Assembly (NCBI GenBank): GCA_032716605.1
Contig: CM064501.1
Span: 28,134,959 to 28,198,958, forward strand
Direction of reading: 5' to 3'
Source of the DNA: Paralithodes platypus
Lineage: Eukaryota; Arthropoda; Malacostraca; Decapoda; Lithodidae
DNA: 64,000 bases
Shown here in pieces: positions 11,620-23,195 of the stretch; the first letter of the stretch is position 1, and the number at the start of each line of letters is the position of its first letter. A program made the position numbers and the translations under genes. The notes beneath the pieces were generated by a model. It made no database searches, was not told the DNA's origin, and was given only the letters and a program-made list of their open reading frames with translations.

Positions 11620-12134
11620 TTATCATCAAATAATATACCACCTAATCACATACTGCTTCCATTTCATCGAGTCTGGGCCATTTTTTGTGGGATCTTTAAT
11701 GAGCTATCTACCGGAAGGAGTGTCACATTCGCCCAGTAAAACCTTCCCGAAGGAGTGTCGCAGCTCATACGTTAAGACGTTTCTATGATGTGTAGGCTTT
11801 CAACTACTGAAGTTTAGTAGTTAAGAAAATATTATTTGCAAAAAATAGATTTAATTTCATTTTGAGTAACAACTTAAGCCTCCAATTTCCTTCGGCCAAA
11901 AAATCTATTGAGTACAATCAATCTTATCATTAACATTGCCTATTATTATTCGATTAGGTTGCTATCAATGTACATCCAAATACATGCTCAGTATTACATT
12001 ACAATTTGTTTAATATTACAGTATTTCGAGATTTCACGATATTGAAGATTTATTCAAGCTTTGGCTTGCAATATACTTAGGATTCAAACATGTTTGCAGT
12101 GACTACCACGAACATACTGTTTTTCCTTATGCAG
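11620..12134. other. Putative intron of the SLC22-like gene; no gene seen
   Basis: Holds two near-repeats of CCGAAGGAGTGTC-type sequence (about 11711-11765) and A/T-rich sequence up to a polypyrimidine tract and acceptor TTATGCAG at 12127-12134. Confidence 0.4.
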
Positions 12135-12295
12135 TAGTGAGCCCAAGCTGTACATGGTGGTCTTTGGTGCATCTGACGTGATCTCTGTGGGTGTAGCCTT
12201 CTTTTTGAGCGAGGCTCTACCCCGCCGCGTCCTGCTGGCTGCCACACATGCTATCATCGCCATATTCATCATGGTCAACATCTTCGTTCCGCCCG
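12135..12295 (+). CDS. SLC22-like transporter, internal exon A
   Basis: Acceptor TTTTTCCTTATGCAG ends at 12134 and donor G|GTTAGT starts at 12296. The 161-nt exon gives 53 codons reading SEPKLYMVVFGASDVISVG and on through FFLSEALPRRVLLAATHA to IFVPP. The two hydrophobic stretches flanking the PRR loop match the TM7/8-loop-TM9 pattern of SLC22 organic cation transporters, where a GRR loop sits at this position. It ends with one base of a codon, completed by AA at the start of exon B. Codon use is G/C-richer than the surroundings. An alternative acceptor TAG two bases later would leave the same frame. Substrate cannot be told from this part. High confidence as an exon, moderate for the subfamily. 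Confidence 0.75.
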
Positions 12296-13034
12296 GTTAG
12301 TACAACATATGTTTGTTATAATAATTATAAACAACCTCTTTTTCACAGCTTTCATTGTTGTATTTGTTTTATAGATATATTAATTATGCATTATACTATA
12401 CTGTCATCGTATATTCCTCCTCATTATCCTCGTAATTGTCAATGCTTTGTTTCCTCATGAGAAACCCTCGCTAAAGGATGGAAATGACAAAAAATACCAG
12501 CAGTTTATTTCGTCAACACATGCCTGGTGTCACAATGGTCCGTCCTGTCCACTACGTAGACAGTTTAATTTTTCATTTATATATTTTTTTATTTTTTTAT
12601 TTTTGTTTGCAATATAATTTAAAATATCCGTATCTCACAAGTTCTGTCTTCAATCATTCTCCTCACAGTTACTGTCCGTAGGCCAAACCAGTTTACAGTA
12701 TCACTTCCGACCTCCAGTGCAAGATGTAGCCTATAGTCAAGGTTATCATGGGTCACCAATTCTGCTACCTCGATAATGATGTCATAATAACAATCTTTAT
12801 GCCACATACACAATTCCTATAAATGTAATTATCACCGGAAATTATGAAATAACCTTTATCCAACAATGTTAGGAAATGCTCCACGAAAACATATTATGTC
12901 ATTAACCTAACCTAACAACCTTACCAAACCTGGAGGCTGCCACTCCCAGACCCCTTCCGGTCTTAACATTGATATATAGGATGGCAATATACTAAACAAA
13001 CAAAAAACAAAATAATAGTAATAATAATAATAAA
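12296..13034. other. Intron sequence; TTAGG-type run and (TAA)n
   Basis: A/T-rich. 12902-12916 contains two CCTAA-type units (AACCTAACCTAAC). 13009-13033 is a (TAA/ATA)n run directly abutting the 5' end of the RTE-like copy. No coding signal seen. Confidence 0.45.
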
Positions 13035-15755
13035 CGTGGGTGATTGTATGCGTGTATGCCCCGACAGAGGATATACTTGAAAGAAAGAAAGAGGAGTTCT
13101 GGATGAATGTGGAGGCGTGCCTGGAGAAGTTTGACAAGAACGAAAGAATATTTCTGATTGGGGATATGAATGGTAAGGTGGGTGATAGGAAAGTTGAGGG
13201 AGTGGGGGGAGGGTGGGAGGTACCATCAGAGGTGAATGGGAATGGTAGTGCACTTGTGGACGTATGTGTGGGGAGGAGGCTGTGGATAGCCAACACCTTC
13301 TTCCGACACAGAATGATCCACAGGTACACGTGGAAACGGATGTTGACGATGAAGGATAAGACAGTGGTGGAACGAAAGTCATTGATTGATTATGTATGTG
13401 TGGATGAACGAATGAAGAAATCTGTGATGGATGCTAGGGTGTATAGGGGTGTTGGAGGGGGTCTGTCTGATCATTATGTAGTGGTAGCTAAGGTTAGGAT
13501 ACAAAAGAAGTGGGTGAGGAGAGCTGGAGGGAGGCGAGAGGAGGGTGGAATGGTGAGGAGGGTGGAGAGGTTGCAGGAGGAGGAAGTCAGGGAGGAGTAC
13601 AGGAGAGCAGTGGAGAGACAACTAGGTGGGTTCGACCTGGAAGTTATGGAGGAAGTGGAGGAGATGAGCAAGGTGTTTAAGGATGAGATCTGTGCAGCAT
13701 ATGAGGAGGTGTGTGGAGTGAGGAGAAGAGGGAGGGGAGTGAAAGGTACAGCATGGTGGACAGAAGAGGTAAGAATAGCTGTGGAAGAAAAGAAGAAAGC
13801 ATATAGAGAGTGGTTGGGTAGTAGAGGGAATGAAGATTCCGAGAGACAGAAATGAGCGAGGTACGTGGAGAGTAAGAGGGTGGTGAAGAGAGTAGTGAAG
13901 GAAAGTAAGAGAAGAGTAGATGAGGAATTTGGAAGGAATCTGATTGTAAAATGGAGGGAGGGTAAGAAACTGTTCTGGAAAGAAGTCAAGAAAGTTAGGG
14001 AAGGTAGCAAGGGAAACAGTAAGGGTGTGAAAGATAAGAATGGGAGAATGCTAGCCGAGAAGCAAGAGAGAGTCGAAAGATGGAGGGAGTACTTCAGTGA
14101 GTTGCTAAATGTAAGGAATGAAGAGCCACCAAACATAGCTGGATATGGTATGGGAGGGAGAAGAAGAGAAGTAGTGGAGGAGGAGGTGGAGGTGGGGATC
14201 AGGAGGTCAGAAGTGTGGGAAGCCATGAAAAGAGTGAAGTTGGGGAAAGCACCAGGAACAGATGGAGTGTGTGGGGAAATGTTGAGGTATGGTGGTGAGA
14301 TAGTGATAGAATGGGTATGGAAAATGTGCAAACTAGCATGGGAGAAGGGGAGTGCACCCGATGACTGGAAGACTGGCATAATAGTCCCCCTATATAAGGG
14401 CAAAGGGGAAAGAGGAGTGTGTGGTAACCACCGAGGAATATGTCTTCTAAGCGTAGTAGGGAAGGTATACAGTAGGGTAGTGATTGAGAGAGTGAGAGTG
14501 AGAACGGAGAAATGGATAGGCGACGAGCAGGGAGGTTTTAGGAAGGGAAGAGGATGTGTAGATCAGATTTTTACCCTGAATTGTGTTGTGGAGAAGTATC
14601 TGGAGAAGAAACAAAAGGTGTATGTTGCCTTTATGGACTTGGAGAAGGCCTATGACAGTGGATAGAGAAGGTTTGTGGAAAGTACTTAGAATATACGGAA
14701 TAGAGGGCAAGTTGCTAAAAGCAGTGAAGAGCATGTATGAGGGTGCAAAGGCGGCAGTACATGTGGAGAGTGAGCAGAGCGAGTTCTTTGACCTGAATGT
14801 TGGTTTGAAACAGGGGTGTGTGATGTCCCCGTGGTTGTTTACTGTATATATGGATGGAGTCATGAAAGAAATCCTATCAAGAGCAGTGGATGTTGGTGTA
14901 TCGCTGAAAAGGGAGGGAATTGAGTGGAAGCTACCTATACTGCTGTTTGTGGATGATACAGTTCTGATGAGTGATAATGAATGGGAGTTGCAGGGTCTGG
15001 TAAATGAGTTTGGAACAGTGTGCGAAAAACGGAATTTGAAGGTAAATACGGGGAAGAGCAAGGTTATGGTCTTCGAAAGGGGTGAAGTCACAGAGTGTGA
15101 GGTGAAGCTGAACGGTCAGGCTATGGAGATCGTCAACTCTTTTAAGTATCTGGGCAGTGTGTTGAGTAAAGATGGGACTATGGATGAAGAGGTGCGGGAG
15201 AGGGTACAACAGGGGAAGAGGGTTGTAGGAACGCTAAAAGCAGTAACAAGAAATAGGGTGGTCAGTATGGAAGTGAAGAAGTCCTTGCATGACAGTGTGG
15301 TAATCCCGACACTGACTTACGGAAGCGAAGCATGGATGTTGGTTGAGAGACTCAGACCAAGAGTGAGAGCAGTGGAAATGAATTACTTAAGGAGTGCGTG
15401 CGGAGTTACATGGAGGGATAGATAGACTAATGAGGAAGTAAGAAGGAGGTGTGGTGTGGAGGTAGATGTGCTGGAAAGTGTGAAAAGGAACAACTTGAGA
15501 TGGTTCGGCCATATGGAACGTATGGAAAGCGAGAGAATGACTAAGAAAGTGTACGAGAGCGAGGTGGAGGGACAGAGAGGGAGAGGTAGACCGAATATGA
15601 GGTGGAAGGATGGAGTGAGGAACTACATGAACGAAGGCGGTGCTGGTTGGGGGGAGGGGCGTCGACTGACTGGGGACAGAGGTGCATGGGGGCGGTTCGT
15701 TCGTGGCCACCCCTTCGGGGATCACGGCGTCAGGCAATAGATAGATAGATAGAAT
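13035..15755 (+). mobile_element. RTE-like non-LTR retrotransposon
   Basis: One element with an apurinic-type endonuclease, RT and an RTE-style C-terminus, followed by an (ATAG)n tail at 15735-15755 instead of poly(A). RTE-type elements typically lack a long ORF1 and end in short tandem repeats. The 5' end is cut inside the endonuclease, right behind a (TAA)n tract. G+A-rich coding strand with strong purine bias. Confidence 0.85.
13040..15740 (+). pseudogene. RTE-like endonuclease-reverse transcriptase (few defects)
   Basis: Endonuclease motifs: VCVYAPTE (13046-13069), FLIGDMNGKVG (about 13148-13180), LIDYVCVDE (about 13382-13408), GLSDHYVVVAKV (about 13460-13495). RT motifs: GKAPGTDGVCGEM, NHRGICLLSVVGKVYSR, AFMDLEKAYD (motif A, about 14629-14656), LKQGCVMSPWLF (motif B), LLFVDDTVLM (motif C, FVDD, about 14941-14970). 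The C-terminus has SVKRNNLRWFGHMERM and GRGRPNMRWKDGV, typical of RTE-group proteins. Defects: a TGA at 13853-13855, a frameshift near 14655 just behind motif A, and a TAG at 15423-15425. All else is open over 2.7 kb, so insertion was fairly recent. Confidence 0.85.
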
Positions 15756-15898
15756 AATGTTTTTATTAATTTCACCACACCCCCAAACACCTCCAATGAA
15801 ATTAATGAAAGCATATATGTAATCCACCGGGATTCGAACCTGGGTTACCACACACAGATTTGTAGACACCTTAACCGTTACACCACCAAGACGGTTAA
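15756..15898 (-). mobile_element. tRNA-derived SINE (short)
   Basis: On the minus strand from about 15897 the sequence reads CCGTCTTGGTGGTGTAACGG..., with TGGTGTAACGGTTAAGG as an A-box and GGTTCGAATCC as a B-box 35 bases later. This is the internal Pol III promoter of a tRNA-like head. The body ends at about 15756 in AATAAAAACATTATT and then runs into the (CTAT)n read from the other strand. The element therefore lies tail-to-tail with the RTE-like element and shares its tetranucleotide tail. Could also be a decayed tRNA pseudogene with a short body. Confidence 0.65.
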
Positions 15899-17034
15899 AG
15901 GTTTATGCACACGCCTACGACTTATTATCCATTCTCGAATACTGGATATTAATCTAATCATGTTCATATTCCCACCGCACTATGGTAGCCTAATGATTAA
16001 GTGAGAGGAAAGAATATTCATGGGGCACAGATCATATAGAACGGCCTCGCTACGAAATATCCCTGAACCTACTGATAATCTATTGTTTTTTTAATAGATC
16101 AACACTGATTCAACATAGTCGCACTTTCTTGCTTCTACCCATATTTAACCCACAGTCTAATGAAGAATACTTTAATTTCCAGTGATAATGACATACTATT
16201 TATATTGGAATGATTTATGGGTCATAACAATTGCATATTTGACCTAATTATCAAGGAACCTAAATTGGTGATACATGATATCCTTGCCCAGATTATGCTT
16301 AGATAATAAAATTTACCTTGTACTTCACTGCAGTAATATATACAGTATTGTTGCTACACAATAATATATCTAGTTTCAGAATATATGCTAGTCTCTATGC
16401 TGTTCTGCTCTAACTACCATTTGCAATTTGGCTTATCACATGAAATGTCATATGATGGGTGTTCAGCATGCACATTATGAATAAACATTGATTAAGGGTT
16501 TCATTCGCACATGATTAATAATAGTTCATCTTGCCCTAATCATAGTGTTTCTTGAAACATGTTTCAGTTGAGTAACAACCACCACGAATGATACATGTTA
16601 CACTTATTGTTGAAATAGACAATATTCCCCCTCCCCTCTTTTGTTTAAACTTCTTATACTAATTTCATTTTATATTAGGTTTATACATATAGCTGTTGTA
16701 TAATCTTCGGTATTCATCAAGTGCATCTTTTGAATAAGTTGTGATATGCAATTTCCAATATTTCGTTGTAGTAAATATATTGCAACAATCTGTAACAGTA
16801 GGAATATTGTTTGATACCATAACAAAGATCATAGGCAATACATATCCACCCCTTTGTTTAATTAGTCAATGATGGTGGTATATATGTGTTCATTATTTAA
16901 TTATATTTTATGGTCTAATTTGAAGAACTAGTACACTTGATTAAATCATAATGAAAACCATTATAGTAGTTTTACATTACACTGTATAATGCATTAGTCG
17001 AGCTTAAGACCATATCTGGTTCTCTCATCGTCAG
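15899..17034. other. Intron sequence, no gene recognised
   Basis: A/T-rich sequence without long ORFs. It ends in a pyrimidine-rich CTCTCATCGTCAG acceptor before exon B. Confidence 0.45.
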
Positions 17035-17099
17035 AATACGAGTGGGCTCGATGGGTGCTAGTGATGGCAGCAAGCTGTCTGGTGGCCCTTGCGTATGAG
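17035..17099 (+). CDS. SLC22-like transporter, internal exon B
   Basis: Bounded by TCGTCAG| (ends 17034) and |GTAAGT (starts 17100). The first two bases AA complete the GAA codon begun in exon A. The following 21 codons read YEWARWVLVMAASCLVALAYE, a hydrophobic segment that fits TM10 of SLC22 carriers. It ends at a codon boundary, matching phase-0 exon C. The exon is only 65 nt, but phase match on both sides and the protein alignment make chance unlikely. Confidence 0.7.
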
Positions 17100-17149
17100 G
17101 TAAGTCAAGAGCAGTCAAGGCATCATACCTATCTTGGATATATAGTTAC

Positions 17150-17365
17150 CCTTTTCTGTACCAGCAACGTCTTTTTTTATATATTCTAGCTATATGTAGA
17201 CGATTATATGAAGCTTGGGAATGGTCTGTGGTAGCTATGAAGGTTAATTTAGATAGTTTGCAGCCTTGTAATCGCTAGAGGTCCTTTGTAAACTGAACAA
17301 AATCGTCTATTAGTAGCCTGAATAAACATTTAAAGGAAATCACCTGCACTGCAAGGAATAATAAT
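17150..17365. mobile_element. Palindromic TTAA MITE family P, diverged copy
   Basis: Contains the family cores GTAGACGATTATATGAAGCTT (left) and CTGAACAAAATCGTCTATTAG (right) with the middle block GATAGTTTGCAGCCTTGTAAT shared with the copy at 9813. Ends are eroded and no clean TTAA pair is left. Confidence 0.5.
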
Positions 17366-17765
17366 AGATTACTGTTACTGCACACTACATGTCAAACATC
17401 AATTATTGATATTGTAAAAGTCATGTGTTGACAAGCACACCAATTGAAGACCTCTTTGTGTAAGCTTTCATGACGGTCGCTAATGTGGACTGTTTAGTTA
17501 AATTCAGGCAAAACACATAATCTAATGCCTCATGATGCATCCAAGCAACGAATTGTTTTTGTTTTTTGTTTTCAAATTACTTTATCAACTCTGCATAAGC
17601 AGAGTGGTATCGCGCACACAGATCCCACCCGTATATTGTGCACCAACAGCCACTTTGTCCGTCGTTTCATTACTCTTCATCCAAATAAAAAACAAAATTG
17701 CTGAGATAGTTGCTCTTTTAATTAAATTGAAATTGTTTAATTTTGAGACATATCATGATCGTCAA

Positions 17766-18465
17766 GATAAAGGTCAAAGGTCAAAGTCAATAATTCTTTT
17801 AATATACTGTATCTAGAACTAATTGATGAATTTAATCAAATTATGTACCCGTATTTGATTTTCCAAGGCAACGTCAAAGTACAAAGATATATACTCTGAC
17901 ATAAAGGTCAAGGTCAAAGGTTAAAATATATTAATAATTAAACAAAATACTCTAATTTCGAAAAACTGTGTTAGTTGATCATTAATTATATAACATATTT
18001 ATCAAATTTCATATAAATATTTCAATAGCTAAGGTCAAATGTCAGAGGGCAAAACATGTGTTCGTCATTTTCCCAAAATTCCTCCTAGACTTCTTAACAC
18101 AGTGTCACCAAAATATGCAGGCAAATTCGTTTGGTCAATGGAACGATGACAATTATTATTATATTTTGTTTACTCAAAGGTGAAAGTTCAAGGTCACATT
18201 ACTTCTCATTTTAAGTATTTATTCGAATTGCGCCATATTTATAACTCTAGTTATTGGTAACATGGGTGCTAGCTGATCAAATTTTTGATAATAATTCCAA
18301 TTAAAATGTTAAAGGTCAAATGAGATTTGCACTAGTATTTCATACTAATTGTTAGATTCTCACATGGCTTATCATGTATGTTTGGAATACCTAGGCCAAG
18401 GTCATACAAGAATATATATAATTCAATTCAATAGGTCAAGCTCACAGGGCAAGGTCATATATAAA
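17766..18465. repeat. Cluster of AGGTCA-type motifs
   Basis: AGGTCA or one-mismatch versions recur about every 60-100 bases on the plus strand. A perfect DR1 (AGGTCA-A-AGGTCA) lies at 17771-17783. AGGTCA-AGGTCA-a-AGGTTA lies at 17905-17923. Further motifs lie near 18030, 18180, 18190, 18308, 18395, 18432 and 18450. This could be a decayed tandem repeat or an array of nuclear-receptor half-sites in the intron. I cannot tell which. Confidence 0.5.
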
Positions 18466-18591
18466 TTTTGTTGTTTTCTATGTAGATGAGCGAGACAAAA
18501 GGCAAAACTGCCTGTGACGAGCACCTCCCTGAGAGTTGAAAGAGTGACAGGGCCAAAATCAAGGAATATTCGACCCAAATTGTCTGGACAC

Positions 18592-20030
18592 TGTTACGTA
18601 TCTTGATCCTCAAGTGGTTAACTTGAATCTAGATAGCACAGAGATATATATTAAGGTATCAGTCAGCTGAAGGCAAAACAAAAGTAAAATCTAATACAAT
18701 TATTTCCTGTTGTTGCTTCCTTTCCTTTTGGATCTTAGGACTTAGTATCCTTTATTGACTGATACTCTTTAATTATGAAAAATACTGAAACTAATTAAAG
18801 TCATGTAGTATTTATAAAGAATTATTTTTTAACCGAAGCTTAGTAGGCTATGGTTATGAACCGAAGAAGTTATATCTAAAGAAGGACTATTAATTCTATA
18901 AAAAGTCTTGAAAGATAAATATTAAAGTAAGAATATTTCTGTCTCTTACCCTTTTTTAAATGAATAGCTAGTTTTCTTATATGTCCTTTTATTTATATTT
19001 AATGTAATTATTCTTGGTTCTTGTCTTACGTTAATAGTATTATATTATTATTATCATCAGGATTAATATCAAAGTCACATAAAAAGTTAGATATATATTT
19101 AATAATTAGTTAAATGTATTTCTTAACCACGTAACATTGAGGTTTTATTATGAGTAAATAAAGTTACAGGATCGCTTCATAGATTCGATTCAGGTCTCAC
19201 TCAAATAATATGAAAAGCAAAATAATATTTTGAAGCTAAAAGAATTTTCTTCAGCTTAGGAAATCACTAGAAGTAACATTACAACAGCCATGTTAGTCTA
19301 AGGCGATATTACTAATATGAGACAATAGCATCACCGTACTAAGCACCGTTAAGCAATGTAAGCTTAATTAAAAGAAAATGAAAGAACTCGTAAGTATTAA
19401 TATAAAACAATAGTATTACTTTCATCATAACCCAATTACTTAAAGAGTTGCTTTAGTCCACAAGTTAGTCAACTAAAATAGTTAAGTACATAATAATAGC
19501 GTTAACGTTAATTCCCAATCACATATCTCACTAACCAACGTAACGAAAGTGTTTACACCGAACACACTTAACACACACTTATATAATCTGACTGACAGTC
19601 ACAATCCCATTATAATACTTCACCCCGTCTTCCTCCAGCTGCAAGTTCACCTTCCCCAACTCCAAATGAGACTGATTTGAATGCCCACTACTCGGGTCTT
19701 ATATACTAAACAATGATGGTGTAGGAACGAATCAGGAGGCGAGTGATGGTGCGCGCCCCTATCATAGCTCCTCGAGTTGCATAGCAGGTGCGTGGTCCAA
19801 TGGGGTCTCCTGGCGTCGATCATACGTCATAGCGTCGGGTCATCGAAGTAGTTTGCAGGGTCCCCTATGACGCACGCAGGTGTGAAGGCTTGTTTGCTGG
19901 TATGCGGACGAGCTGGTTTCCCACTCGCTAGTTCGCTCGCTGGTCTGTTTCGCCGCTTGGGTAGTTTGGCACTCCTTCAACTCTAATTCTAACTCTTAAA
20001 TTAACATACAGGGCTCCGTATGTCAGAACA
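18592..20030 (-). mobile_element. Solo LTR (1.44 kb) inside the Jockey-like copy
   Basis: The insert begins TGTTACGTATC and ends GTCAGAACA, giving inverted TGTT...AACA ends typical of LTRs. Flanks are GACAC on the left and CACAG on the right. The uninterrupted paralogue at 28025-28035 reads GTGTGTCC here, so the insertion lies exactly in a (GT)n spot. The target duplication is ambiguous because of the GT repeat (CAC or a few bases more). No internal coding region, so a recombinant solo LTR is the simplest reading. Unrelated to the Gypsy LTR at 33.6 kb by eye. Confidence 0.6.
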
Positions 20031-23000
20031 CACAGATCTTGAAACAATTTAAGACATAGGAAGAGGGAAAGATGGAGTCAGGGAGAGAGTTCCAGAGCTC
20101 AGCTGTTGAATAGAAGAAAGATTGAGAGTATAATTTTACTCTTGAATTGGAGAGTTTTACAGAGTAGGGGTGGGGTTGTGTTGCAAGAAGGGTACAACGT
20201 ACCCTATGTAGAGGAGGTTGTATATGCTGAGTATAGCTCTGAGGAACACTGATTATTGTAGTAGTGATAGAATAGCGAGATATGCAACATTGCGGCGAAG
20301 AGAGAGAGATTGCAGAGAGTCGGTGAGTGGATTAGAGTTAACCCGGGAAGTGCGCGCTATTGGTAGTTCAAACCCTCCTGCCAAGCGAGTATATTTGGTT
20401 TCATTCCCGCCTAAAATTGTAATTTTATCATAAATATTGTTTTTACTTATTCATATGTGCCTATTTTACATTTAATATGAAGATATTAACATGTAACAGC
20501 AATAAAACAAGTGGGAATAGTATTTGGGGGATGAAAAAGACTAATTATTACCGATCCTCCAGTCATGAGGTGAGAGGCAAATGCGACATATATCCTCCCT
20601 CTCAGAAGCCTGAAGGCAGACTGAGCCCTCAGTCTTGCTTTCATTCTCGTCCCACACTCTCGATATATGCAGTAGACGACCTTGGAACCGGGTTGGAGAT
20701 AATGGCGCGATAAAAAAACGATAAACAAGGGAATACGAGGATAAATATGTGATAATTGAAAGGGGGGGGGGATTGACACATGTGGAAGAGTGATAGGAGG
20801 TATAGAGGTAATTATCTCTCTTAATCACATATTACTCTGTTTTGAGTGCTACTGGGATCTTTTAAAATACTTTTTTTAGGTCTTGGATCTTAAGACTCCC
20901 GCCGCCTTTCACCACCAAAACCTCTTAAGAGTCTCGGTGCCGTTCCCGGGCTAATGATCCGAAAGGCTTTCCTTTCTACTTTGTCTAGAAGTGCTGTGTG
21001 AGAGGAACTTCCCTAAACATGTAAACAATATTCAATAGAAAGACGCATTGTGTCCCTGTACAGAGCAAGAAACTGTGCAGGGGTAAAGAACCCCTTGAGG
21101 CGGTTGAGTACACTCAGCAAGATTGGTGATATGGTCCTTGCAAGAGAGACCAGAAGAAAAATAGAAATGTTTGTATTGTTGAAGTATAAGGGATAGTCTT
21201 CTGGGAGTTAACCACAGGTATATAAATGGAGAAATTTGGTTTTAGAAGCATTACAAGTAACTAGGTTTTCTCTGCCCAAATTGAAAATGGTAGTTAGATC
21301 AGAAGATATATGTGTTGTATGGGTTCATTTCGTTTGTTTTTGAGGGATTGCCTGCTGGGGCATTCTGAAAAACTAGTTAACTAGTGTAAGGTAGAGTAGT
21401 CTGTATATGAATGGATAGGACTGAAGGTATAGTTGAGAAGATAATTTATGAAAATTAGAAAGAGAATTGGATCCTGAGGAACACCGGAGTTGATAGGATG
21501 AGGAAGTGAACGATGGCCCTCCACAACCACAGCTATGGAATGGCCGGAAAGGAAATTAGAGACAAAGGCACAGATGGAGGGATAGAAACCGAAGGAGGGT
21601 TGTTTAGAAATTAGAGATTTGTGCCAGACTCTATCGAAGGGCTTCGATATGTCTAGCGCAATAGAAAAGGTCTGACCGAAGTCTGGAAAGGAGGATGACC
21701 ATGAGTTAGTAAGATATGAAAGAAGATCACCAGTAGAGTGACACTTAAGGAACCCATATTGGCGATCTGAGAGTAGATTATGAGAAGAGAAATGCTAAAG
21801 AAATTTGGAAGTAAGAATAGTTTCAAAAACTTTATAGATACAAGAGATGAGAGCAATTGGACGATAGTTGGAGGGTTGAGAGAGGTCACCCTTCTTTGGG
21901 ACAGGTTGAATGAGAGCAAACTTACAGCAAGAAGGGAAGACTTTTGAGGAGAGACAGAGACGGAAGAGTTTGCCTAGGCGAGTCAGTAAGGAAACACAGT
22001 TTTTTAGTATAACAGGCGGAACACAATCTGGACTGTATGCCTTCTTAGTATTAAGTCCAGAGAGGGTAAAAAGTACATCTTTAAATTATATTAGGATATT
22101 ATGCATAAGTAGGAAGAGGGGGGTTGAGAGGAAGGAATAGTACCGGAATCATCCAAAGAGGAGTTTCTAGTGAAAGTTTGAGCGAAGAGTTCAGCTTTGT
22201 CAGAGGAAGAAGTAATGGTTGTGCCATCAGAGTGGAATAGGGGAGGGAAGGGTTAGGAAGACGAATTATTAGAGAGGTTTTTGGCTAGATGCCAGAAAGC
22301 TTGGGAAGAACTAGAGTTGGATAGTTCAGTGCATATATTATTGATGAAAGAGTGATTGGCGAGTTGAAGGACAAATTTGACTTGATTCAAGGCAGAAACA
22401 TAGGAAGAAAGAAATATTTGACGTTGAAGGCGTCGGTACCATTTGAATGCTTCCTCCTTATTGCGGACAACAGTAGAACAAGCGTTAGTAAACCAAGATT
22501 TGTTTGCATTAGTCCGAGAGAAAACAAATGGAATGCATGCCTCCATGCCCGATAGGATTACCTCGGTGATGCGTTCAGCACTCTCCGAGGGTCCCCGGCC
22601 ACGGAAGCAAAAATCATTCCATGGGAGATCAAAGAAGTACTGCCGAAGAGCATCCCAGTCGGCAGTGCCAAAGTGCCACAAAGCCGCCATCTGGGAGGAT
22701 TGGGTGGCCGTACTGGTGAGATAGGACAGGTGACAGAGATAAGTTCATGGTCGGAGGAGCCCAAAGGAGAGAAAAGATCAACAGTAGAAGAAGAAGGGTT
22801 AGAAGTTAGAAACAAGTCAAGAATGTTGGGCCGATCTCCGAGGCGATTAGGGATACGGTGGGTTGCTGAACCAACTGCTCTAGGTCATTTAGGAAAACGT
22901 AAGTTTTTTCACCAGGTTGGTCAGTAATATGAAAGGAGAGCCATTGGCGGGGGTGAAAGTTGAAATCTCCAAAGATGGAGATTTCTGAGAAAGGAGAAAT

Positions 23001-23195
23001 GGATAGAATGTGTTCCACTTTAGAGTTAAGATTGTCAAAGAATTTGGGAAAATCGGAAGAGTTAAGGGAAAGATAGACAACACAGAAATATTTAAACAGG
23101 ATAGTTTGAACCATAAAGTTGAAAATTCAGAGGACTCGAAATTGGAAACACGAGAGCAAGTGAGTTTGTTGTCTGTTAATCTGACAGACTAACAG
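20031..23195 (-). pseudogene. Jockey-like endonuclease-RT ORF, heavily mutated
   Basis: Read from 23114 downwards: endonuclease motif ISIFGDFNFHPRQW (about 22950-22990), [10 protein letters not shown] end of the endonuclease (about 22725-22760), a linker with ANKSWFTNACS, then RT blocks around 21870 (NYRPIALIS in another frame), WHKSLISK (about 21600), and SGVPQ near 21490. The catalytic YADD seen in the 27-kb copy is replaced by YTDY here. Multiple stops and frameshifts. The C-terminal part between 20031 and 20341 is separated by the MITE from the rest. Confidence 0.75.
20342..20950. mobile_element. TTAA MITE with CCCGGGAA ends (family G), nested
   Basis: Element ends are CCCGGGAAGTGC and GCCGTTCCCGGG. 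It is flanked by TTAA (20338-20341) and CTAA (20951-20954). The paralogous Jockey-like copy reads CATTAACTCCC at 27715-27725 with a single TTAA, which is the empty site. So this is a 609-bp insertion with a TTAA target duplication, one copy of which has mutated. CCC... ends plus TTAA fit the piggyBac superfamily. No transposase ORF. An inverted relative lies at 29264-29900. Confidence 0.8.

Larger units (their letters stand above)
18470..23195 (-). mobile_element. Jockey-like non-LTR element, reverse copy split by two insertions
   Basis: Minus-strand copy of the family also seen at 6.5, 27 and 59 kb. The 3' UTR (18470-18591) matches the 28.0-28.14 kb segment of the better copy. The RT C-terminus resumes at 20031 and the rest runs to about 23195, where it is cut inside the endonuclease. 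Two later insertions interrupt it: a solo LTR (18592-20030) and a TTAA MITE (20342-20950). Removing both gives continuity with the 27-28 kb copy. Confidence 0.85.

Noticed and set aside
13474..14403. 309-codon open frame antisense to the RTE-like element
   Set aside because: Low-complexity Ser/Pro/Leu composition caused by the purine-rich coding strand; a shadow frame.
15825..15898. Genuine tRNA gene
   Set aside because: A- and B-boxes are present, but acceptor pairing looks poor and the unit continues into a SINE-like body; treated as SINE.
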